From Acidobacteriota bacterium (lineage in GTDB: Bacteria; Acidobacteriota; Vicinamibacteria; Vicinamibacterales; UBA2999), in NCBI GenBank assembly GCA_947465645.1, contig CANIBQ010000072.1, forward strand, positions 1 to 24,961: DNA of 24,961 bases. The letters are read 5' to 3'. Made by a program: the position numbers and the translations under genes. Below, in pieces: positions 7,193-15,388 of the stretch; the stretch's first letter is position 1, and every line of letters starts with the position of its first letter. A model generated the notes under the pieces. The model searched no databases. It was not told the DNA's origin and saw nothing but the letters and a program-made list of their open reading frames with translations.

Positions 7193-7993
7193 TTACGCCC
7201 ACCCGGCGGCGATTGCTGCGAAGAGTATCAGGCCGAGCCCGATCCGGTACCAGGCGAACGGCGCGAAGCCGGCCCGCCGGACAAAACCGAGAAACGGCCG
7301 GATCACCGCCGCGGACGCGACAAACGCCATCACCGTCCCAATCGCGATCTCCACCGCCTGCTCCGCGGACAGGTGATCCTTGACCTCCAGCAAATCGTGG
7401 GCGAAGGCCGCCAGCAACACCGGCATCGCCAGGAAAAACGACAGTTCCGCGGCCGCCGCCCGATCGATCCCCATCAGCATGCCGCCGACGATGGTGGCGC
7501 CCGAGCGCGACACGCCCGGCACCAGCGCGAGCATCTGGCAGAGCCCCACTCCGAGGGCCTTCGACAGCGGAATGCGCTCCGCATCGAGCACCGTCGGCGC
7601 CGGCCGCACGCGTTCCGCCACCAGCATCACGACCCCGCCGACCACGAAGGCACCGGCGATCACCCCAAGGCTGTTATAAAGCACCGCCTTGACGTAACCC
7701 GACAGCGCCGCGCCCGCCGCGAGCGCCGGGATCGAGGCCACCACAATCATCAGCGCGAACCGGCGCGCGTCGGGGTCGGATGGCAGCCCCACGATCACCG
7801 TCATGATCTTGCGCCGGTACAGCCACATCACCGCGAGGATCGACCCGAGCTGAATCATCACCGTGAACACGCCGTCCGGGTCCTCGAACCCGAGCAGGCG
7901 CCGTGCGATCAGCAGGTGCGCGGTCGACGACACCGGCAGGAACTCGGTGAGTCCCTGCAGGATGCCGAGCAGCGCGGCGTCGAAATACGTCAC
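7193..7993 (-). CDS. uppP: Undecaprenyl-diphosphatase (BacA/UppP type)
   Basis: This 266-residue integral membrane protein removes one phosphate from undecaprenyl pyrophosphate so that the lipid carrier can be reused for peptidoglycan and surface polysaccharide synthesis; family members also give bacitracin resistance. The two family signatures are present: QGLTEFLPVSSTAH (13-26), with its Glu and Ser residues, and PGVSRSG (159-165), whose Arg is catalytic in studied enzymes. Several more hydrophobic helices fill the rest. The start is GTG at 7993, chosen because translation there gives the conserved opening MTYFDAALLGILQG; no clear ribosome binding site precedes it. It follows secF by 19 bases and precedes the DUF502 gene by 48, consistent with one transcript. 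Confidence 0.94.
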   Translation of the reverse strand: MTYFDAALLGILQGLTEFLPVSSTAHLLIARRLLGFEDPDGVFTVMIQLGSILAVMWLYRRKIMTVIVGLPSDPDARRFALMIVVASIPALAAGAALSGYVKAVLYNSLGVIAGAFVVGGVVMLVAERVRPAPTVLDAERIPLSKALGVGLCQMLALVPGVSRSGATIVGGMLMGIDRAAAAELSFFLAMPVLLAAFAHDLLEVKDHLSAEQAVEIAIGTVMAFVASAAVIRPFLGFVRRAGFAPFAWYRIGLGLILFAAIAAGWA

Positions 7994-8012
7994 TCAGTGC
8001 GAGGGGCGGCTC

Positions 8013-8993
8013 TTAGGACGCGCGGGCGCGCCGCTGCTTCCGTCCGGGACGCGCCGAGCTGTCGGGCGCCCCGGCCGCCGATATCGTCTTGTGCTTGCGC
8101 TGGCTCAGGATGATGGCAATCGACGAGGCGATGAAGATCGTCGAGTAGGTGCCGCTGATGATCCCGACGAGCATCGTGAACGCGAATCCTCGCAGGACCT
8201 CGCCACCGAAGATGAACAGCGAGAGCACCGACAGGAAGGTCGTGCCGGCGGTGATGATCGTCCGCGACAGCGTCTGGTTGACGCTGGTGTTGACCACCTG
8301 CTCCAGCGACTCCTTGCGCATCGACCGCATGTTCTCCCGCACCCGGTCAAAGACGACGATCGTGTCGTTGACGGAGTACCCGGTGATCGTCAGGATCGCC
8401 GCGACGACGTTGAGCGACAGGTCGTAGCCGAAGAAGACCAGGAACGCGAGCGTCACGAAGATGTCGTGGAAGGTCGCCGCGATCGCGCCAATCGCAAACG
8501 AGAAGCGGAAGCGGAATGCGATGTAGAGCGTGATGCCGAGGATCGAGGCGAGCGTGGCATAGATGCCCTTGCGCTGGAGATCGGCGCCGATCACCGGCCC
8601 GACCACTTCCCGGCTGATCACCTCGAACTTCGGCAAGCCGGCCTTCTGCAGCCCCGCCTCGATCTGCTGGGCCCCCTGCTCGAGCGCCCTGCCTGACTCG
8701 ACCGCCTCCGCCTGCGGCAGGCGGATCAGCCATTCACGATCCCCGGGATTCCCGAACTGCTGCACGACGTAGTCGCCGGCGATGCCGGCGTCCACCGCCT
8801 GGCGCACCTGATCTTCGGTGACCGCCTGCTCGAACTTGACGATCAGCGCGGTGCCGCCCGAGAAGTCGATGCCGAGCGGAAGCCCGCGGATCGCCATCGC
8901 CGCCACTCCTGCCGCGACGACGATGAGCGACAGGACGATGGCGTGCCAGCGCCAGCGGATGAAGTCGTAGTTGGCGTTTCGAAAGATGTTCAT
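8013..8993 (-). CDS. secF: Protein translocase subunit SecF
   Basis: This 326-residue inner-membrane protein forms the SecDF complex, which uses the proton gradient to pull exported proteins out of SecYEG. It has a first helix at about 17-36, the motif GIDFSGGTAL at 41-50, a small periplasmic domain, then five helices (ATLASILGITLYIAFRFRFSFAIGAIAATFHD, with DIFVTLAF and NDTIVVFDRVREN). The C-terminal tail is strongly basic (RKHK, then GRKQRRARAS) and likely contacts lipids or ribosomes, a common trait of SecF tails. It begins five bases after the secD stop codon, without a visible Shine-Dalgarno site, so it probably depends on coupling to secD translation. Confidence 0.96.
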   Translation of the reverse strand: MNIFRNANYDFIRWRWHAIVLSLIVVAAGVAAMAIRGLPLGIDFSGGTALIVKFEQAVTEDQVRQAVDAGIAGDYVVQQFGNPGDREWLIRLPQAEAVESGRALEQGAQQIEAGLQKAGLPKFEVISREVVGPVIGADLQRKGIYATLASILGITLYIAFRFRFSFAIGAIAATFHDIFVTLAFLVFFGYDLSLNVVAAILTITGYSVNDTIVVFDRVRENMRSMRKESLEQVVNTSVNQTLSRTIITAGTTFLSVLSLFIFGGEVLRGFAFTMLVGIISGTYSTIFIASSIAIILSQRKHKTISAAGAPDSSARPGRKQRRARAS

Positions 8994-8997
8994 GTTT

Positions 8998-10554
8998 TTA
9001 AATGCTCAGCGTCTGCGCCTGGCGCCGGGACAGCACGAGCTCGAAGACGGTCCTTGACACGAATACGGCCGTAAAGACGTTGGCGAGCAGGCCAATCGTG
9101 AGCGTGGTCGCGAACCCGCGGATCGGGCCGGTGCCGAACTGGAAGAGGAACATCGCGGCGATCAGCGACGCCACGTGCGTGTCGACGATCGTCCACCAGA
9201 CGCGGTCGAACCCGGCGTTGATCGCCGACCTCACCCCCTTCGCCGTCGCCAGCTCCTCCTTGATGCGCTCGAAGATCAGCACGTTCGAGTCGACGCCCAT
9301 GCCGATCGTCAGGATGAATCCGGCGATGCCAGGCAAGGTCATCGTCGCCCCGAGATACGCCATCATGCCCAGCAGGATCACCAGGTTGACGACGATCGAA
9401 ATCACCGCGTTCAGCCCGGTGAGGCGGTAGTAAAAGAGCATGAACAGTATGACCAGGAGCAGCCCGCCCACTGACGCCATCACGCCTGCGCGGATGGAGT
9501 CGGCGCCGAGCGTCGGTCCAACCGTGCGCTCCTCGAGGTAGTCCATCGACGCGGGCAGCGCACCCGACCGGAGCACCAGGCCCAGGTCCTGCGCTTCCTG
9601 CGAGGTGAAGCTCCCGGTAATCCGCCCCTCGTCGGTGATCCGCCCCTCGATCCGGGGCGCCGAGAAGACCCGGTTGTCGAGAATCACTGCCAGCTGGCGG
9701 CCGATGTTCTGCTCCGTCGTCTGGCCGAACTTCCGCGAGCCTTCCTGGTTGAGCGAGAAGCTGACGGCGGGCTGGTTGTTCTCGTCGAGCGTGGGACGGG
9801 CGTTCCGCAGGTCGCGTCCGGTGACCGAGGGTACCCGGCGAACGATGTAATAGACGGTGGACGGTGTCCCGCCAGCGGAGGCGCCCGCGAGGTCATCGGC
9901 GCCCGATACGACAATCATCTCGGGAGGCAGCGTGTTGTTCACTGCCTGCATCGCCGCTTCCTGGGTGGGGAACGGCCCCTGCTCCACGATCTTGAGCTCG
10001 AGCAGCGCGGTCGAATGGATGATGTCTTTCGCGCGCTGGACATCGGACACGCCCGGCAGCTGGACCAGGATCTGATCCGCGCTTCCCTGCCTCGCCACGA
10101 TCGGCTCCGCGACGCCAAGCTCGTTGATGCGGCGCTCGATCGTCTGCAGCGCCTGCGTCACCGCCTCCTCACGGAGCTGGTTGGCGATGTTCGGCTTGAT
10201 GGTGTAGGTGTAGCTGCCGACGCCCGCGGACCGGTTGTACACCGTGTCCACTTCGAGCGCCGCCTGCCGGAACGCCTGGTCGTTCTGGACGCCCTCGACG
10301 CGGAACTCGGTGCCGGTGCCTTCCAGCTTGGTATACGTGACGTTCGCGCGGGTCAGCGTATCGCGAAGCCGTTCGACGGTGGTTTCCGTTTCCAGCCGCA
10401 GCGCGTCATCGGTCTTCACGCGAAGGACGAGATGCACGCCCCCCTTGAGGTCGAGGCCGAGGCTGACTTTCTGCGCCGGCGGGTAGAAGGACCAGACGGC
10501 CAGAGCGACGACGGCGACGATGAGAAGGACTTTCCAGCGAAGATTCTTGTTCAT
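8998..10554 (-). CDS. secD: Protein translocase subunit SecD
   Basis: This 518-residue protein is the larger part of SecDF. It has an N-terminal helix (about 7-23), the motif SLGLDLKGGVHLVL (31-44), a large periplasmic domain with the P1 head region, and five C-terminal helices containing the DYLEERTVGPTLG, GFILTIGMGVDSNVLIFERIKEE and FATTLTIGLLANVFTAVFVSR blocks. The Asp in GMGVDSN belongs to the conserved membrane motif of the family. The length is near that of SecD in other non-enteric bacteria and shorter than the 615 residues in E. coli. Its ATG overlaps the yajC stop codon (ATGA), which indicates translational coupling. Order yajC-secD-secF is the classic one. Confidence 0.96.
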   Translation of the reverse strand: MNKNLRWKVLLIVAVVALAVWSFYPPAQKVSLGLDLKGGVHLVLRVKTDDALRLETETTVERLRDTLTRANVTYTKLEGTGTEFRVEGVQNDQAFRQAALEVDTVYNRSAGVGSYTYTIKPNIANQLREEAVTQALQTIERRINELGVAEPIVARQGSADQILVQLPGVSDVQRAKDIIHSTALLELKIVEQGPFPTQEAAMQAVNNTLPPEMIVVSGADDLAGASAGGTPSTVYYIVRRVPSVTGRDLRNARPTLDENNQPAVSFSLNQEGSRKFGQTTEQNIGRQLAVILDNRVFSAPRIEGRITDEGRITGSFTSQEAQDLGLVLRSGALPASMDYLEERTVGPTLGADSIRAGVMASVGGLLLVILFMLFYYRLTGLNAVISIVVNLVILLGMMAYLGATMTLPGIAGFILTIGMGVDSNVLIFERIKEELATAKGVRSAINAGFDRVWWTIVDTHVASLIAAMFLFQFGTGPIRGFATTLTIGLLANVFTAVFVSRTVFELVLSRRQAQTLSI

Positions 10555-10925
10555 GAGGATGGCCCAGGTTCGGGCGCCACGGGCTCCTGGCCCTGGTACC
10601 CCACGATGGCGTTGCGGGACACTTCTATCCGGACCTTGTCAGCGACCTGGATCTGGATGGACTGGTCACCCGCGCGCGTGATGGTTCCGTAGATGCCGCC
10701 GGAGGTGACCACGCGGTCGCCCGTCTTGAGCGCGGCCAGGAAGGCGGTCACTTTCTGCTGGCGCTTCTTCATCGGCATCAGGATGACGAAATAGAAGATC
10801 GCCAGCACCAGCACGAAGGGCATGAGCTGCACCCACGCGCTGGGCGCACCCTGCGCGGGCGTACCCATGGCCAGCACGGGAAATGCCGAATCCCAATACC
10901 TAAAACCCAAATCGAATGGAGTCAT
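10551..10925 (-). CDS. yajC: Preprotein translocase subunit YajC
   Basis: This 124-residue protein has one membrane helix (about 34-51, LMPFVLVLAIFYFVILMP) followed by the YajC motif MKKRQQKVTAFLAALKTGDRVVTSGGIYGTI. It binds SecDF in the inner membrane. It starts directly after the tgt stop codon (TAA then ATG), overlaps secD by four bases, and has no good ribosome binding site, so coupling to tgt translation is likely. The N-terminal 20 residues before MGTPAQGAPS are unusual in that they look neither like a signal peptide nor a helix; the true start could be the ATG at residue 20. The C-terminus is Pro-rich. Confidence 0.93.
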   Translation of the reverse strand: MTPFDLGFRYWDSAFPVLAMGTPAQGAPSAWVQLMPFVLVLAIFYFVILMPMKKRQQKVTAFLAALKTGDRVVTSGGIYGTITRAGDQSIQIQVADKVRIEVSRNAIVGYQGQEPVAPEPGPSS

Positions 10926-13185
<2,260 letters not shown>

Positions 13186-13189
<4 letters not shown>

Positions 13190-14748
13190 ACCGGGCGACG
13201 GCGCGACGGTGCGTGGGTGCGATGGTGCTCGGCGCGCTGGCCGTCAGCCCGTCGATCGCCCAGCAGCGGCCGGTCACCGGCTTGACCGGCGCTCCGCAAC
13301 TCGCTCGCGTCTATACCGCCATCTTCGACGGCCGGTTCGACGAGGTGCCTACGCTCGTGGCACAAGCGTGTCCGCCCGCGCCGGTCGAGGCGTGCCGGGT
13401 GGTGGAGGCGCTGGCCCTCTGGTGGCGGATCCAGGTTGACCCCAACAACACCAGTCGCGATGCCGCCCTTTCGGCGAGGGCCGACGCAGCGATCGCGGCG
13501 GCCGAAGCGTGGACCGCGCGCGAGCCGAGACGCGCCGAAGCCTGGTTCTACCTCGGTGGCGCGTACGGGGTGCGTGTGCAGTGGCGGGTTCTTCGGGCCG
13601 AGCGGCTGGCCGCGGCGCGCGACGGCAAGCGCATCAAGGACTCGCTGGAGCGGGCCCTCCAGCTCGATCCCGCCATGCAGGACGCGTATTTCGGGATCGG
13701 GCTCTACCACTACTACGCCGACGTGGCGCCCACGGCCGCCAAGGTCCTCAGGTGGCTGCTGCTGCTGCCCGGGGGTGACCGCGCGCAGGGCATGCAGGAA
13801 ATGCTGCGCGCCCGTGGCGGCGGACAGCTCCTGCGCAGCGAAGCCGACTATCAGCTCCACATCCTGTATCTCTGGTATGAAAAGCAGCCGGAGCGAGCGC
13901 TGGAGCTCCTTGCCGACCTCCAGGGGCGGCACCCGCGCAACCCTCATTTCAGGCAGTTGACCGCGGAGATCGAGGACGTCTATCTCCACGACACGACCGC
14001 GAGCCTGCGCTCGTGGCAGGCGTTGCTCGCCGCCGCGCGCGAGGGACAGGTCACGAATCCGGCGATGGCTGAGGCGTCGGCGCGGCTCGGCGCCGCATTG
14101 CAGCTCGATCGCCTGTTCGAATCAGACGCGGCAGTCGAGCACCTTCGCGCGGTGATCGCCGCGAAGCCGACGGCGCCCTTCGGCGCGGTTGCCCAGGCGC
14201 AGCTGCAGCTTGGACAGGCCCTCGACCGTCTCGGGCACCGGAGCGAGGCCCTCTCCGCGTATCGCGCGGCGATTGCCGCTGCGGCTTCCTCGGACCCCTT
14301 GAAGATCGCCGAGCAGGCTCGCGCCGGCATCAGGAGCGCACCGAAGCCGCGGGAGGCCGCCGCCTATCGCCTGTCGATTGAAGGCTGGCGGAAGTTCGAA
14401 CGGGGCGCCATGGATGAGGCTGCCCGCGCGATCGCCGAATCGCTCGCCCTCGATCCTCACAGCACGGTCACCCGCTACCGGCAGACGCGCATCCTGCAGG
14501 CGCAGAAGAACGACGCCGCCGCGTTGACGATCCTCGAGGCGATCGTGCTGCAGCGCGATCTCACGCCGCCCACCATTTACGCGTCGGCGTGCCTCGACGC
14601 CGGCCGCATGCACGAGGCGCTCGGCTCGAGAGCGCGAGCGATCGAGTTGTACGAGACCGTGCGTGGCGTCTTCGGCGCCGACAAGGTCACCATCAGCGCC
14701 GCCGAGCGCGCGCTTGCGCGCCTGACGACCTTCGCACGCGTGCGCTGA
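13186..14748 (+). CDS. Secreted tetratricopeptide-repeat protein, function unknown
   Basis: This 520-residue protein starts at ATG 13186, overlapping the ddl stop codon as ATGA. Residues 1-26 form a signal peptide (basic RATARR, hydrophobic core, cleavage near SIAQQ), so it is probably periplasmic. The rest is helical and rich in Ala, Leu and Arg with TPR-like units: EAWFYLGGAYGVRVQW, SLERALQLDPAMQDAYFGIGLYHYYA, RALELLADLQGRHPRNPHF, LGQALDRLGHRSEALSAYRAAI and ARAIAESLALDPHSTVTRYRQ. The KVLRWLLLLPGGDRAQGMQEM part is a recurrent element in related bacterial TPR proteins. No catalytic domain is visible. Coupling to ddl hints at a cell-envelope role, but this is only context. A GC-rich hairpin without a T tract follows at 14765-14785. 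Confidence 0.82.
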
Positions 14749-14764
14749 ACGCTTTTCTTGCCTC

Positions 14765-14785
14765 GCGCGCTACAGCGCAGCGCGC
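14765..14785 (+). other. GC-rich hairpin downstream of the TPR gene
   Basis: A 7-bp stem (14765-14771 with 14779-14785) has a 7-base loop. It has no T tract, so it may protect the 3' end or be a weak stop; it is not a typical terminator. Confidence 0.4.
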
Positions 14786-14887
14786 ATCGATCCGACATAT
14801 TCATCAACTGGGTGAGACTTGACACCAGGCGCGCGATTGGACGTGTCTCCAAAGCGCGTTTTTTTGACAAGCGCGTCGTTTTTGTGC

Positions 14888-14915
14888 TTGACATCATAAA
14901 AATCTCACCCATAAT
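14888..14915 (+). promoter_or_regulatory. Sigma-70-type promoter of the first Lys/Ala micro-gene
   Basis: TTGACA (14888-14893) and CATAAT (14910-14915) are 16 bases apart; 11 of 12 hexamer bases match consensus. Transcription would start near 14922, giving a leader of about 88 bases. Just upstream, AAGCGCGT occurs twice (14852-14859 and 14869-14876), a possible binding site, and two more TTGACA hexamers lie at 14819 and 14864 without matching -10 boxes. Confidence 0.8.
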
Positions 14916-14938
14916 CTACATCTGGTATGAGGGTGGAT

Positions 14939-14995
14939 GGCTCAGCCCACCAGTTGTGACGGCCAAGCGGACCGTCGGAGGCTGAGTCGCACAAC
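14939..14995 (+). other. Structured 5' leader of the first micro-gene with two competing stems
   Basis: Nine bases 14939-14947 pair with 14980-14988 (one G-U pair). Inside, 14958-14964 pairs with 14969-14976 around a bulged base. An alternative stem joins 14953-14958 to 14990-14995, just before the TAAGGAG ribosome binding site at 14997-15003; it would cross the first stem. The leader could be regulatory. I do not recognise it as a known riboswitch. Confidence 0.45.
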
Positions 14996-15009
14996 CTAAG
15001 GAGAAGACA

Positions 15010-15063
15010 ATGGCGAAAAAGGCTGCCAAGGGCTCGAAGAAGAAGGCCGCGAAGAAGCGGTAA
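15010..15063 (+). CDS. 17-residue Lys/Ala-rich basic peptide (copy 1)
   Basis: The frame encodes MAKKAAKGSKKKAAKKR: eight Lys, one Arg, five Ala, no acidic residue, net charge about +9. It resembles the Lys/Ala tails of histone H1 and of bacterial histone-like proteins. A TAAGGAG lies 6 bases before the ATG, a strong promoter is at 14888-14915, and a terminator follows 16 bases after the stop codon. The second copy 247 bases downstream encodes the same peptide except Ser9 to Ala; six of the seven codon differences are synonymous, which is the best evidence that this is a real gene. Likely actions are nucleic-acid or ribosome binding, by charge alone; this is inference. It is too short for routine gene callers and might be missed in related genomes. 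Confidence 0.8.
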   Translation: MAKKAAKGSKKKAAKKR

Positions 15064-15079
15064 TTCTTCAGAAGCTTTG

Positions 15080-15111
15080 GGGGTGCTCGGATGGAGCACC
15101 CCATTTTTTTT
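15080..15111 (+). terminator. Rho-independent terminator of micro-gene 1
   Basis: A 9-bp perfect stem (15080-15088 with 15094-15102), a 5-base loop and eight T residues (15104-15111) make a textbook terminator. Confidence 0.92.
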
Positions 15112-15122
15112 GAGTTACGTTC

Positions 15123-15250
15123 CCCGGTATTGGTGCCGGGCAACAAGCCGCGAAGCGAGAGTCGCCAACGTCCGGGCCGACGTGCCAGGCGGCAGAGTGC
15201 GCCGGGTCGTGGGGCGAGACACTCGCGGAATCCAAACCTGAAGGGGGGGA
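15123..15250 (+). other. Structured leader between the two micro-genes
   Basis: Several short hairpins follow one another: 15123-15127 with 15136-15140, 15155-15158 with 15162-15165, 15168-15172 with 15179-15183, and 15214-15218 with 15222-15226. No convincing -35/-10 pair is visible, so the second micro-gene may be reached by read-through of the first terminator or by a promoter I cannot recognise. The end of the leader (AAACCTGAAGGGGGG) resembles that of copy 1 (CAACCTAAGGAG). Confidence 0.4.
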
Positions 15251-15256
15251 TTACTG

Positions 15257-15310
15257 ATGGCTAAGAAAGCAGCGAAGGGCGCGAAGAAGAAGGCGGCGAA
15301 GAAGCGGTAA
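15257..15310 (+). CDS. 17-residue Lys/Ala-rich basic peptide (copy 2)
   Basis: The frame encodes MAKKAAKGAKKKAAKKR: eight Lys, one Arg and six Ala, the paralogue of the peptide at 15010. A long purine run (GAAGGGGGGGA, 15240-15250) ends six bases before the ATG and serves as ribosome binding site. The stop codon lies in the loop of a 7-bp hairpin (15302-15308 with 15312-15318), and a terminator follows. The surrounding DNA of the two copies is not alike beyond the binding-site region, so the duplication is old while the peptide stayed constant. The function is unknown; charge and composition suggest binding to nucleic acid. It points toward the minus-strand lipoprotein gene and regulates nothing obvious downstream. 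Confidence 0.8.
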   Translation: MAKKAAKGAKKKAAKKR

Positions 15311-15326
15311 CACCGCTTGTTCGCAT

Positions 15327-15357
15327 AAAGGGGGCGTGACGTTCCGCCCCCTTTTTT
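15327..15357 (+). terminator. Bidirectional terminator between micro-gene 2 and the HEAT/cyclophilin gene
   Basis: A 10-bp stem (15327-15336 with 15345-15354), an 8-base loop, six T residues at 15352-15357 and AAA at the 5' foot allow termination from both strands. It serves micro-gene 2 and probably the minus-strand gene ending at 15389. Confidence 0.9.
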
Positions 15358-15388
15358 CACGTACACACGCTGGTTCTTCCACCCACCG

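Noticed and set aside
14905..15146. Minus-strand frames of 64 and 76 codons over micro-gene 1
   Set aside because: They have no ribosome binding site, run through a terminator hairpin and are rich in Phe and Leu only because they are antisense to Lys codons.
15010..15310. Micro-genes as lysine attenuator leader peptides in front of terminators
   Set aside because: Attenuation needs a controlled gene downstream on the same strand, but after each terminator comes only the other micro-gene or a convergent gene. No antiterminator pairing with the terminator arms is seen.
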